In this document: positions 1 through 8,604 of the stretch, piece after piece
Position numbering within the stretch: the stretch's first letter is position 1
Layout: each line of letters opens with the position of its first letter
NCBI GenBank assembly: GCA_023423065.1
Contig: JAFAGC010000088.1
Coordinates: 1-41,330, forward strand
Direction: 5' to 3'
From: Pseudomonadota bacterium
GTDB lineage: Bacteria; Pseudomonadota; Gammaproteobacteria; Steroidobacterales; Steroidobacteraceae
DNA length: 41,330 bases
Program-made: the position numbers and the translations under genes
Notes under the pieces: model-generated
The model's database searches: none
The model's input: the letters and a program-made list of their open reading frames with translations, nothing else
Told to the model about the DNA's origin: nothing

Positions 1-1
1 T

Positions 2-457
2 CCTCCGCCGGTCTGCCACGCAACCGTGCGCGCGGCCGTTGCGGAGGCTGCGCGCTTGGCGCCCAAGCTGACGCTGATCGCGGGCGGCAGGTCCTTCGGC
101 GGACGCATGACCTCGCAGGCGCAGGCCATCGAACCGCTCCCTGGCGTGAAGGGTCTCGCTTTCCTTGGATTTCCGCTGCACCCGGCGGGGAAGCCGTCGG
201 ACGAGCGGGCCGAGCACCTGCGCGAGGTGAAGATTCCCATGCTGTTTCTGCAGGGCACGCGCGACGAGCTCGCGAAGCTCGAACTACTGCAACCGCTCGT
301 CGACCAGCTCGGCGCGCATGCAACCCTGAAACTGCTGCAGGATGCGGATCATTCGTTTCACGTGCCCGCGCGCAGCGGACGCAAGGACGCGGATGTCAGG
401 GCCGAGATGCTCGATGCGCTGGCGACGTGGATCGAGCAGGAAATTCATACGGCATAG
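2..457 (+). CDS. KANL3/Tex30-like alpha/beta hydrolase, 5'-truncated by window edge
   Basis: The reading frame is open from the first complete codon and enters the window already inside the protein, so the start lies upstream. The visible 151 residues cover the nucleophile elbow AGGRSFGGRM, a 'FLGFPLHPAGKP' strand-turn, an acidic segment after 'MLFLQGTRDE', and a C-terminal histidine in 'DADHSFHV'. This order (GxSxG-type Ser, Asp, His) and the surrounding words match the small KANL3/Tex30 alpha/beta hydrolases, whose substrate in bacteria is unknown. The product should be cytoplasmic. It ends 24 bases before the convergent lipoprotein gene. The GTG at 26 is not the likely start, because homology-like sequence precedes it. 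The family is fairly sure; the function is not known. Confidence 0.8.
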   Translation, partial: PPPVCHATVRAAVAEAARLAPKLTLIAGGRSFGGRMTSQAQAIEPLPGVKGLAFLGFPLHPAGKPSDERAEHLREVKIPMLFLQGTRDELAKLELLQPLVDQLGAHATLKLLQDADHSFHVPARSGRKDADVRAEMLDALATWIEQEIHTA

Positions 458-481
458 AGACGAGCTCCGTTGCGAAGACGC

Positions 482-979
482 TCAAGTCGAATCGCCGCAT
501 ACCCTCTTCAAATTGAGGTTGTATTCTTGCGCGGATGCGGTCTCCGAGTCGTTCGCTCTGCGCACGATGTGAACAAACTCCGCGGCGGCTGCGAATCCAG
601 TCGAACTCGAATCGACCGAAACGTCTTGGAAGCCCGGCTCCACGACATGCGAGGTTGCGCGCAGGGTTTCAGGTCGCTTCATACGATCCGGGAGTTCCCA
701 TGCTGGAGCTGTAAACGTTCCATCCTCAGCGGTGCTGGTTTCAATGGCTCGTACGCAGACAAACTGACTATCGACCAGAACGCTAACCTCCTTGCTCCAG
801 GTGACGAGCACGTCGACACCGGCCAGCGGCACGAGGTCCCATGCTGCGCGAGGAGACGAAGGATTAGTTACTTCAAAGACGCGCCCGTGAACAGCGGGCG
901 CCGATCGCACCGGACCCTCGCAAGCTGCAAACAGAAGTGCGGACACGCTCACTGCGATCAGTAGAGATCGGGTTTGCAT
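482..979 (-). CDS. putative lipoprotein of unknown function
   Basis: This encodes 165 residues and I do not recognise the family. The N-terminus has a short basic start, a hydrophobic stretch and a Cys at residue 20 preceded by FAA, which is an acceptable though not ideal lipobox, so an exported lipoprotein is likely. The mature part reads like a small beta-sandwich ('VHGRVFEVTNPSSP', 'GVDVLVTWS', 'AEDGTFTAPAWE'), reminiscent of carboxypeptidase-regulatory-like domains found in surface proteins; that comparison is inference. The ATG at 979 has no obvious Shine-Dalgarno sequence. The antisense frame across the same bases is a shadow. The 148 bases from 980 to 1127 show no gene or clear signal. 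Confidence 0.6.
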   Translation of the reverse strand: MQTRSLLIAVSVSALLFAACEGPVRSAPAVHGRVFEVTNPSSPRAAWDLVPLAGVDVLVTWSKEVSVLVDSQFVCVRAIETSTAEDGTFTAPAWELPDRMKRPETLRATSHVVEPGFQDVSVDSSSTGFAAAAEFVHIVRRANDSETASAQEYNLNLKRVCGDST

Positions 980-1127
980 TTGAGATTGTCCGATTCTGCG
1001 GAACTGCGGTCATGCTGCCCTCATGAGCTCCGTTTCGCAACGCGGACCACGCTTCTCCACGTCGACGACGGTTTGCATCGTGCGACGAGACGCGAAGATG
1101 AACGATGATTGTTGACGCCGAAGCGAA

Positions 1128-1670
1128 CTACCTCGACTGCGCTGGTCCAGGTGAGTAAACGCGTTCGACGATCACATACGACCACCAGCTGTTGCCGGCG
1201 GGCGCGATGAGCGCATGCCAGTACCAGGATGAAACGTCGGGCGAGCTGGCCCCGGTGGAATCGCGCAGTTGCTCGCAGACATGCAACGTTTCGCCGCTCT
1301 TGCGCGCGGCGAAACAGCTCATCAATTCACCGTCCTTCGAGCGACGCATCGGCCGTGGTTCAACGGCGTAGCCGGCGCCGGTGAAGCAATGGCCCGCCGG
1401 ATGCAGGCGGCGCGTCGGCGCGCTGACCCAGCGGACGACTATCTGCCGATCCTGCGCCGCAAAGCGAGCCACACGTCCCGGGAAGTCGCGCGTGAAGAAG
1501 GCGTCCTGCGCGGAAGCGGGAATGCGCTCGAGTGCGACTCCCTCGAATTCGCGCGGCCATCCCGGAAACCCGCTGTGCGTGACGACTTGCGGCGCGGGTG
1601 CGCGAGGCAACAGCGGCGTGACCGCGGCAGTCGCGAGTGCGAACGCCAGCAGTATCCTGCCTGCCTTCAT
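1128..1670 (-). CDS. EpsI-like exosortase-associated protein
   Basis: This encodes 180 residues with an N-terminal membrane anchor or signal (residues about 5-20). The segment 'LHPAGHCFTGAGY' resembles the conserved His-Pro...Cys...Gly-Gly-Trp block of EpsI/DUF3485 proteins, which act beside exosortases in PEP-CTERM sorting and exopolysaccharide loci. Its ATG (1670-1668) overlaps the exosortase stop in an ATGA arrangement, so it is translationally coupled as third gene of the set. EpsI domains are often fused to the exosortase C-terminus; here the protein is separate. A periplasmic, membrane-anchored role in processing the sorted VIT protein is inferred from context. The match rests on one motif plus position, so the family call is moderate. 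Confidence 0.65.
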   Translation of the reverse strand: MKAGRILLAFALATAAVTPLLPRAPAPQVVTHSGFPGWPREFEGVALERIPASAQDAFFTRDFPGRVARFAAQDRQIVVRWVSAPTRRLHPAGHCFTGAGYAVEPRPMRRSKDGELMSCFAARKSGETLHVCEQLRDSTGASSPDVSSWYWHALIAPAGNSWWSYVIVERVYSPGPAQSR

Positions 1671-2458
1671 GCGGGGACTCGCGCGACGCGGCGCGGCCGC
1701 ACGACAAGGAAGAGCAGCAACACGGTCATCCCGAAGGCGACGGTCCCCAAGGCCTCATGCATCCATGCGGTTTCCTCGAAAGGAAGTAGTTTGGCCTCGA
1801 GATAGAACAAGCTGGAGGCGCGCACGATGTTTCCGCCGATCGCGAGTGCGGTTGCGATCGCAAGTGCCGCCAGGTAGCGCCACCACGTGAACCGATACAG
1901 GTGGGCGAGCGCACTCGCGAAAAACCAGGCGGTCCATAACATTCGCACGCCGCTGCAGGGCGCGTCGAACTGGATCAACTGCTCACCGAATCGCAATGCC
2001 AGACCTTCGACACCCACCGCGATGCCGTTCATGCGCAGCAGTGCCGCTGTCGCCTCGATGGCCGCGAGGCGCACCGGATACGCGGTGTAGAACTCGAGTG
2101 ATGGCAGCACCGGCAACGCGAGCAACACGAGCCCGTAGAACGACGCGCGGGGCGCGCCATCCTGCGAGGCGGCATGCAGGCAGAAACACACGGCGAGCAC
2201 GGCGGGCGCGATGCGCAGCAGTGGCGGCGCACTGATGACGGCCAGCGAGTAGATGGACAGCAGGATGATGAGCGGCGCCATCGGAACGCGCGGGGCGGTG
2301 CCGGGTCGCGCGATTGCGTACAGGCACGGCGCGGCCAGCGCCGCCACCACGAGAGCCAGAGGCAGCGCGTCGAAAGCTTCAGGCAAGCGCGCGGCGAGTT
2401 CCCGCCAAGCGCTCCAGCAGGCCACCGTAACCGCCAGCAATGCGAGCATCGGGTTCAT
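1667..2458 (-). CDS. exosortase (PEP-CTERM transpeptidase/protease)
   Basis: This encodes 263 residues and about eight predicted membrane helices. The exosortase/archaeosortase catalytic residues are all visible: Cys168 in 'DAPCSGVRMLW', Arg213 in 'NIVRASSLF' and His234 in 'WMHEALGTVAFG'. Known exosortases recognise a C-terminal Pro-Glu-Pro motif followed by a helix and basic residues and cleave it at the inner membrane. The gene overlaps the upstream VIT/PEP-CTERM gene by ATGA (2455-2458) and the downstream EpsI-like gene by ATGA (1667-1670), which points to one substrate and one accessory factor. I see no polysaccharide genes nearby, unlike the XrtA type, so it is probably one of the dedicated small subfamilies. 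The exact Xrt letter cannot be assigned by eye. Confidence 0.9.
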   Translation of the reverse strand: MNPMLALLAVTVACWSAWRELAARLPEAFDALPLALVVAALAAPCLYAIARPGTAPRVPMAPLIILLSIYSLAVISAPPLLRIAPAVLAVCFCLHAASQDGAPRASFYGLVLLALPVLPSLEFYTAYPVRLAAIEATAALLRMNGIAVGVEGLALRFGEQLIQFDAPCSGVRMLWTAWFFASALAHLYRFTWWRYLAALAIATALAIGGNIVRASSLFYLEAKLLPFEETAWMHEALGTVAFGMTVLLLFLVVRPRRVARVPA

Positions 2459-4866
2459 GCAAGCGCGCGGCGGCGCTGATGTCGCACCGCCCAGGCGAAT
2501 GCGAGTGCGGCGACGATCAGCAACACCCAGGTGGAAGGTTCCGGAATCGTGGGGACCGCAGCGGCATCGGGCGGTGTGAGGCCGGCGCGGGTGTACTCCG
2601 CATCCGTCTCGAGGACGACCGCGCCGCTCACCGGCGTCACGAGACGGTGTTCCGCGGCCAGGGCCATGGCGGCGCGACTTGCTCCCTCGCCGCCCTGTGC
2701 CATCAGGGATTCGATCTGCTCCAGCGCCCAGAGCTTTTCGATGTGCTGCGAGCCGACGGCCATATCGGCTGGCGGTCCCGGCACGCGGCGCACGGTCCAG
2801 CGCGGCCCGGCGTCGAAGTAGTTAGTGAACGCCGCCGCGATATCAGCCTGGACGTCACCGCTCCAGGCCAACGTGTGCGCCAGCTGAAAGACTCGGGGAT
2901 GCTGCAACGCCTTGTTTGGCCCGGGTGCGACGGGCAGGAGCCAGATCTCGGGCAGGTGCGTGCCGCGATCGAGCACCTGCTCGAGTTGGCCGGTGGATTC
3001 ATCGAATTCGAAGCCCTGCGGCCCGTGAATCCACAACAAAGTGGCGCCCGCTTCGCCCTCGAGAGCGGCGATGCCTTCCGCAAGCGCGCCGAGATTGTCC
3101 TCGCCGCCATTGAACGACTGGCGTTCGAGCAGCGCGATGAGTTCCTCTCGGCGGGCGGCGCTCCACGGCGCAAGCGGCAAGGCTCCAGGAGTCGCCGACG
3201 CAACAGCGAACCCGATACGGGCGCCTTGGGGGATGCGCTCGAGCGCGCCGATCAGCGCGGGACGCGCCGGTTCGGCTCGCAACGAGCCATCGAGCACGAC
3301 ATAGAACGCACCACCGGGTTCGCGCGGCTCGCGCCGGACTGTCTGCATCACGGTGCCGGACGCGATCTGCTCCGCATTCGGGTTGCGCGCAATGGAAATG
3401 CGCGGCCGGCGGACCGCGAGATCCTGATCCGTGAAGTTGCCGCGCCGCCGGACGACACTTTTTTCCCCGGCGATCGCACTGAACCCGGCATCCGCGTTGG
3501 CTTCGCGCCCGTCGCCTTCGATCCACACCGCGTGGCGCAACGCTCCATCGATGGAAAAGTTCCGATCGACGATGGCCGGCAGCGCCAGCGTCGCGCGGCC
3601 GTCATTGGTGAGCGCAAGTGGCGCGGTGATACCGATACGAAACTTCGCAGTGCCGCCGGGCATCACGGGAAACATCTGCACGAACACCTGGTCCGCGCCG
3701 TTGGTGGTGACCAGCAGCGGATCGCGCTGGCGCATGACCACCGCCTGATACGCGGCGCGTGCCGCGGCGCGTGTGGCGAATGCGGCCTCGCGTTCTTCGC
3801 CGTTCACCCAGAGCGTGGCGCGCGAAACCACGCCACCCGGCGGCAGCACCAGCGTCATGCGGGCCTCCCGCTGCACCGCAGCCGTGTTCGTGAACTCGGT
3901 GGTCCATTCCACGTACGCGACGGCGTCGTCCGCATCCATCGAGCCGTCGATGCGCGAGCTATGCAACGAAAGTCCGCTGACGCGTCCGCCGATGACCGTG
4001 CCGCCCTGGTCGGGATCCCAGGCGAATTCGTCGGCGAATCGCCGGCCGCGCCCGCGAAACGGGGGCGCCACGGTGTTGTACGGCACTCCGTTGATGCGGT
4101 AGTACAGTTCGCGCGCGGCGTCGGGGCCGGCGATGAGGCGACGCTGGTCGAAATCGTCCAGCCGCAGACTGATCGTGCCTTCCACTAACAACCCAAGCAG
4201 GCCGCCGGTGTACCCACTGGAGTCGTAGCACAGACGCAGCAGCAGTTCGCGATTGCCGAAATTGCGCATGAGATTCACGGAGCGCGCGCGCACCGCGGGA
4301 TCCGCGTCCACGCTACCGCGCACGGCGGCGCGCGTGAGCGCGGTGGGCACATCGAGCGCCAGCACCAGCACGAATCCGGCCAGGAGACCGCAGATCATCA
4401 GTCGCAGGTGCGGGCGCTGCGCGCTCCGCGCGGCCCCGACCGTCACGAACAACGCGGTGAGGCCCGCACTCAATGGCGCGAACGGCAGCAGCCCCAGGCC
4501 AAAGAAGATGATTCCGATGACCGCGATGGGATACACGGGCAGGAACAGCAGCGCGTAAGACAAGCCGACGGCAGCAGCGGCGGCCCCCGAGAACAGCCAG
4601 CCGCGCCCTATCGCCTGCTCGCGTTTGCGCATCAGCAGTAGTTTGAGATTGACGAGTGGCACCGCCGTGACGGCGGCGAGATGCGCGAGGGATGGCAGCG
4701 GATCGAACAAGGCTTCCGCGCACATGCGAGTGAAGAGTTCGAAGATGATCGTGAAAGCGGGCAGCAGAAATCCCGCGAACAAACTGAAACCGAACTTCAG
4801 GTGGCGACCCACGTTTTCAAATGGCGGCGGGTTCGTATGCCGGCCGGCGAACGGTGGCGCTTCCAT
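2455..4866 (-). CDS. multi-pass VIT-domain protein with PEP-CTERM sorting tail
   Basis: I place the start at the ATG 4866-4864 (803 residues), because AGGGAG lies just upstream and the codons further upstream are not protein-like. Residues about 20-175 form four to five membrane helices, a feature rare among PEP-CTERM proteins. A soluble part follows: a vault/inter-alpha-trypsin (VIT) domain at about 289-420 ('DAVAYVEWTTEFTN', 'RMTLVLPPGGVVSRATLW', 'AKFRIGITAPL'), then a von Willebrand A-like fold with a weak metal site ('FYVVLDGSLR'). The C-terminus is a textbook sorting signal: PEPSTW at residues 775-780, a hydrophobic helix, then RHQRRR. It should be the substrate of the exosortase encoded next. 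It resembles the family described as PEP-CTERM integral membrane proteins. The molecular role is unknown. Confidence 0.88.
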   Translation of the reverse strand: MEAPPFAGRHTNPPPFENVGRHLKFGFSLFAGFLLPAFTIIFELFTRMCAEALFDPLPSLAHLAAVTAVPLVNLKLLLMRKREQAIGRGWLFSGAAAAAVGLSYALLFLPVYPIAVIGIIFFGLGLLPFAPLSAGLTALFVTVGAARSAQRPHLRLMICGLLAGFVLVLALDVPTALTRAAVRGSVDADPAVRARSVNLMRNFGNRELLLRLCYDSSGYTGGLLGLLVEGTISLRLDDFDQRRLIAGPDAARELYYRINGVPYNTVAPPFRGRGRRFADEFAWDPDQGGTVIGGRVSGLSLHSSRIDGSMDADDAVAYVEWTTEFTNTAAVQREARMTLVLPPGGVVSRATLWVNGEEREAAFATRAAARAAYQAVVMRQRDPLLVTTNGADQVFVQMFPVMPGGTAKFRIGITAPLALTNDGRATLALPAIVDRNFSIDGALRHAVWIEGDGREANADAGFSAIAGEKSVVRRRGNFTDQDLAVRRPRISIARNPNAEQIASGTVMQTVRREPREPGGAFYVVLDGSLRAEPARPALIGALERIPQGARIGFAVASATPGALPLAPWSAARREELIALLERQSFNGGEDNLGALAEGIAALEGEAGATLLWIHGPQGFEFDESTGQLEQVLDRGTHLPEIWLLPVAPGPNKALQHPRVFQLAHTLAWSGDVQADIAAAFTNYFDAGPRWTVRRVPGPPADMAVGSQHIEKLWALEQIESLMAQGGEGASRAAMALAAEHRLVTPVSGAVVLETDAEYTRAGLTPPDAAAVPTIPEPSTWVLLIVAALAFAWAVRHQRRRALA

Positions 4867-5019
4867 CCAAGTCTCCCTCTCGTTCTTATTGCGGCCGGAG
4901 ATACTGGACCTGGAAAACGGCGGCTGGATGGACCAATTGTGGCGAATTATTTCGTGATGGCGGCTCAGGATGCGAATACCTGGATAGAATCCGGTGAACT
5001 CGGCAACCCAGGGATTCAC

Positions 5020-6429
5020 GTGAAGTTTCGCGTCGCTTTGGTAGTAAGTTTGTTGATGACCTGCGAACCGGGGTTGGCCGCCGATCCCAACGAAACGTTC
5101 TCAGCTTCAGTGCGGGATCTGGGCAGCAAGCTCACCATCCCGGGAATCGCGTTCGCGGTAATCCGGAGCGGCGAGGTTGTCTCGACTGGAGAGTTGAATC
5201 CCGAGCCTGGCTCCCCTCCTCTCACGATCCACACGCCGCTGCGCTTTGCATCCATCACCAAGGGATTGACGGCCGTCGCATTGATGCGCGCGGTGGACAG
5301 GGGCGCCCTCACCCTCGACGACAGTGCCGGCAAGTGGCTGCCCGCCTTCGCGGAACGGCCGCAGATCACCCTCCGTCATCTTGCCGCGCATGTATCGGAG
5401 GGCACTCCGGGCGCGGAATACGTATACGCGACGCAACGCTACGCGAAGCTCGGCCCCATTCTCGTCAGCGCGCTGAAGGCCAGTAGCTTCGATGCGGTGT
5501 TGCGCCAGGAGGTGGTCGATCCCCTGCGCATGACCTGGCATGACAGCCCTGACCTCGGCGCCCACGCCGCCTTCGTCTCGACGGTGGCGGACATGGCGAA
5601 ATTCGTGAGCGGCCTGCAGCGGAACACCCTGTTGAGCCCGCGTCGATTCGAAGAGATGACCACTCCGTACGAGTCGAAGGCCGGCCGCTCGCCGGTGGGC
5701 GTCGGGTTTTTCTCGCAGCAGATAGGCGGCGAGCAGGTCGTCTGGAGCTTTGGACAGGATGATCCTGACTACTCCAGCGCCCTGCTGCTGATGTTGCCCA
5801 AGCGAAAGCTCGCGTTGGTGATGCTGGCGAATACGGACGAGCTGTCGAACCCGTTTCGGCTGCTCATGGGTGACGCGCGCTACTCACCGTTCGCCACCGC
5901 GTTCCTCGACGCGTATGCGCCGGACGTCGCACGCGGCATCACCGAGCGTGAGCGACTCGTCCAGTCCGCGCTCATCGACATCTCGAGCCAGCAGCGAGAC
6001 CAGGCCACCGGGAAATTCCGCCGCTTTGCCCAGCTCGGCGCGCCGCGCGCGGACGATGTGGTGCCTCACTTTCTGGCCGTGATGATTGGCGACGGCGAAT
6101 CGAAGGAATTCAACGAGAGCCTCGATCGAACCGTGCTCGCCGCGCATCCCGGCAATCGATGGGTGTTGCTGCTCTCGGGCGGACTGCAGGAGGGGCTCGG
6201 TCACCGGGTCGCCGCGAGCGAGCGCTACCTGTCGATACTCGCGCTGCAGAACCAGGAACCCGATGGTCTGGCCACGTTGTTTCGCGCCTGGGCCTGCGGT
6301 GGGCTTGCGCGTGTGAACAAGGCGTCCGATCGGCAGCTTGCGCTGAAATATGTGGAGCAAGGGCTGGCTACGGGCGTTACCGGGAGCACGCGCGACGATC
6401 TGCTCGCGTTGCGGAGGGATCTGGAATAG
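5020..6429 (+). CDS. serine hydrolase, beta-lactamase/penicillin-binding-protein fold
   Basis: The preferred start is GTG 5020, which gives 469 residues beginning with a signal peptide that is cleaved after about residue 20 ('CEPGLA-ADPNE'); AGGG lies upstream. The catalytic Ser78-x-x-Lys81 is in 'FASITKGLTAVA', and a Tyr136-Ala-Thr triplet stands where class C enzymes have Tyr-x-Asn. The third KTG/HxG-type box is not evident; 'WSFGQDDPDYSS' occupies that area. The family includes class C beta-lactamases, DD-peptidases and esterases. The C-terminal 150 residues are an alpha-helical extension not needed for the fold. The gene is divergent from the VIT protein gene, with 153 bases between. It is probably a periplasmic esterase or peptidase rather than a beta-lactamase. 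Confidence 0.85.
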   Translation: MKFRVALVVSLLMTCEPGLAADPNETFSASVRDLGSKLTIPGIAFAVIRSGEVVSTGELNPEPGSPPLTIHTPLRFASITKGLTAVALMRAVDRGALTLDDSAGKWLPAFAERPQITLRHLAAHVSEGTPGAEYVYATQRYAKLGPILVSALKASSFDAVLRQEVVDPLRMTWHDSPDLGAHAAFVSTVADMAKFVSGLQRNTLLSPRRFEEMTTPYESKAGRSPVGVGFFSQQIGGEQVVWSFGQDDPDYSSALLLMLPKRKLALVMLANTDELSNPFRLLMGDARYSPFATAFLDAYAPDVARGITERERLVQSALIDISSQQRDQATGKFRRFAQLGAPRADDVVPHFLAVMIGDGESKEFNESLDRTVLAAHPGNRWVLLLSGGLQEGLGHRVAASERYLSILALQNQEPDGLATLFRAWACGGLARVNKASDRQLALKYVEQGLATGVTGSTRDDLLALRRDLE

Positions 6430-6508
6430 CCAGCGCTCCGCGCCGTCTTGCGCGTGGGCGGTATCGTTTGGCGCGCTCAGCCCATTAGAAGTACAACTGC
6501 GTAGTGCG

Positions 6509-8188
6509 TTAGAGCGTCGCGAGTTTCAGCTCGACGTCTGCATTCTTCCACGAGCTCTTGAAACGATCGGCGACCTCGCCGGCTTCCTTCTTGCGGCCCT
6601 GGGCTCGCAGCGCCTGCTCCAGTCCGAACAGCGACCAACCGTTGTCGGGATTGCGGCGTAGTTCTTCCAGGAAGATAGCCTGCGCTTCCGCGGCCTTTCC
6701 GCCCTCCAACAGCACGGCGCCCAGTGTCTGGCGAACCGGCGCGTGCCAACCCGGCGGCTCGTCGTAGGGAATCGAATCCTCGAGCGCGACGGCTTCTCTC
6801 AGCGCGGCAGCCGCCGTGGCGTAGTCCTTCTGAGCGCGTGCGAGCTCCGCCGCCAGCACACGTTCGCCGATTCGCACGCCATTCATGACCGAGTAGCGAT
6901 CCCAGACATTCATCTTCTCGATCACCGGATCGCGAGTGGCCGCGACGATCGACTCGTGATGGAGTCGCGCATCGTCCGCCTTGCCCTGGCGCGCGGCCGC
7001 GACACCCTGGGCGTAGTGCCACATCGCAATCATGTAGGGCAGATCGTCCTCCGGGCGCGGCGTGTCCTCGACGTCCTGCCAGCGCGCGAAGCGCACATTC
7101 GCGAACAGCGGCGTGAGCGAGAAGACCTGCATCGCTTCGAAGCCCGGGGCGCGCATCAGATTCGGGTCGCTGGTGCGTGCACTGGTGGCCTTAGCAGCTT
7201 TCAGCGCGATGCCGCTCGCGCCTTCCATCGTGGCGGCGAACCACAGGAAGTGGTGGTTGTGCGGCACGTACCCGAGTGGATAGACGCCGGGCTGCGGACG
7301 GCACATCGCCAGATACGCGTCGTCCGCCGCTATTGCCTTTTGATTCGCGATCACCGCGTCGTGATAACGGCCGACACGCGCATAGATGTGCGCCGGCATG
7401 TGCACGAGGTGCCCCGAGCCGGGAATCAGCTCACGCAGTCGATCCGCCGCCGCGACGCCACGCTCCGGCTCGTTCGAAGCTTCCACGGCGTGCACGTACA
7501 GGTGCAGCGCGCCGGCATGATCGGAATTGCGCGCGATCACGGATTCGAGGCGCGAAACGACCTCCGCCGTGTTGCCAGTCGGGCGGCCCTGGGCGTCCCA
7601 ATAGTCCCAGGGCTGAAGGTCCATCAACGATTCGGCGTACAGCGTCGCCGCGTCGAGATCGCCCGGAAACTGTTGCACGAGCCCTGTCATCGCTGTGGCA
7701 TAGGCTTGATCGAGAGGACGGCGATCCGCGGGAGGGTTCTGTGCGTAACGCGCGGACAAAGCCTGAATGTAGGCCTGCTCGCGTTTGTCCGCGGCTGCGG
7801 CTAGCTTTTGAGCGCGCTGCAGGCGATCCCACGCTTTGGGATTGTTAGCCGGATCCATGGCTGAATTGACGTGCGGCCCGAGCACCAGCGCGGCGCCCCA
7901 CCAGCACATGGCGCAATTTGGGTCGAGCTCGGTGGCTTTGAGGAACGAGCGCTCCGCGGCGTCGTGATTGAAGCCGTAGGTCAGCATGAGGCCTTGGTTG
8001 AACCAGCGCTGCGCCTCGGGATGCTGGGTGCTGACGGGCATGCTGTAGTCGCCGAGGCCTTCGAGGAGCGTCGCGCCAACCGGTTCGAGCGGCGGTGCTG
8101 GAGGGGTGCTCTCGTGCGAGCGGAAGAGGTAGAAGCCGCCGGCGAATGCGAGCAGCACGATCAGCATCGGTACGACAGCGCGTTTCAT
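6509..8188 (-). CDS. membrane-anchored tetratricopeptide-repeat protein
   Basis: The start is ATG 8188, preceded by GGAGGAC at proper spacing; the longer open frame upstream is not used. The product is 559 residues with an N-terminal signal anchor (about 5-22) and helical TPR units throughout, clearest at residues 50-100 ('AQRWFNQGLMLTYGFNHDAA'), 225-285 and 455-545. The segment 'PNCAMCWWG' (Cys-x-x-Cys-Trp) and the histidine-rich 'HLVHMPAHIYARVGRYHDA' recur in a family of secreted TPR proteins of unknown role. The residue set could bind a metal, but that is speculation. It is convergent with the serine hydrolase gene (79 bases between) and has no obvious operon partner. Confidence 0.8.
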   Translation of the reverse strand: MKRAVVPMLIVLLAFAGGFYLFRSHESTPPAPPLEPVGATLLEGLGDYSMPVSTQHPEAQRWFNQGLMLTYGFNHDAAERSFLKATELDPNCAMCWWGAALVLGPHVNSAMDPANNPKAWDRLQRAQKLAAAADKREQAYIQALSARYAQNPPADRRPLDQAYATAMTGLVQQFPGDLDAATLYAESLMDLQPWDYWDAQGRPTGNTAEVVSRLESVIARNSDHAGALHLYVHAVEASNEPERGVAAADRLRELIPGSGHLVHMPAHIYARVGRYHDAVIANQKAIAADDAYLAMCRPQPGVYPLGYVPHNHHFLWFAATMEGASGIALKAAKATSARTSDPNLMRAPGFEAMQVFSLTPLFANVRFARWQDVEDTPRPEDDLPYMIAMWHYAQGVAAARQGKADDARLHHESIVAATRDPVIEKMNVWDRYSVMNGVRIGERVLAAELARAQKDYATAAAALREAVALEDSIPYDEPPGWHAPVRQTLGAVLLEGGKAAEAQAIFLEELRRNPDNGWSLFGLEQALRAQGRKKEAGEVADRFKSSWKNADVELKLATL

Positions 8189-8474
8189 GGGGACGTCCTC
8201 CGGGCACGAAGCGGGCCAGCGTAGTCCTCTCGCAGTGAAATTGCAGCCTGGCCGCGGGTCAGCAGCACCTAACACATGCACTTTTCTATCGCCGCGCTGC
8301 AGCGCCGACAGGCTTCTTGTGACCGGCTTGAAGCTGCAGGAGGCCCCCGGCCAGCTCGATTGGTGGCGGCGATGGTAGAGGCGCGACTTCCTAATCGAGT
8401 GGCGTGGCCTGGGCCGCGCTCGCGCTAGTCTGAACCCAAACCAGAAAGAAAGACTTCAGGTATCCGCAACCAGG
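8189..8474. other. gene-free stretch left of the island
   Basis: I found no convincing open reading frame, RNA gene or hairpin terminator in these 286 bases. The composition is still high-GC up to about 8420, then becomes more A-rich (for example around 8440-8460) as the groEL relics and the island are approached. The transition is the only notable content. Confidence 0.5.
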
Positions 8475-8526
8475 CCGCGATCATGACTTCCGTCGTCAAG
8501 CGCCTCTGGCCTCAAAAATTCTGCAG
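8475..8526 (-). pseudogene. groEL 3'-end relic A
   Basis: Bases 8475-8496 are identical over 22 positions to 12023-12044 inside the intact groEL, in the same orientation. Read on the minus strand this encodes TTEVMIA, as in GroEL. A second match, the eight bases of 8519-8526 plus neighbours, corresponds to the GroEL Leu-Gln-Asn codons upstream, with a shortened, unrelated middle. The frame is broken and no GGM tail follows. It is a decayed fragment of a groEL 3' end, or an attachment-site copy, not a gene. Confidence 0.75.
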
Positions 8527-8529
8527 CGT

Positions 8530-8586
8530 AATCATGACTTCCTACGCGAGCAGTAGACCGGCAACTGACGCCGCGTTCCGCAGCGC
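8530..8586 (-). pseudogene. groEL 3'-end relic B
   Basis: This aligns without gaps to 12027-12083 of groEL over 57 bases, with roughly four in five positions identical by hand count. On the minus strand it reads LRNAASVAGLLLA, then a TAG stop where GroEL has Thr, then EVMI. The peptide differs from the resident GroEL (which has LQNAASVSGLLLTTEVMIA), so it descends from a diverged or foreign groEL copy. It lies directly beside relic A in the same orientation and 18 bases before the end of the island's last gene. Confidence 0.8.
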
Positions 8587-8604
8587 GGGTCAGCCAGAGA
8601 GAGC

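Noticed and set aside
7880..7920. Haem c attachment site in the TPR protein
   Set aside because: The motif is Cys-x-x-Cys-Trp, not CxxCH, so covalent haem is not supported.
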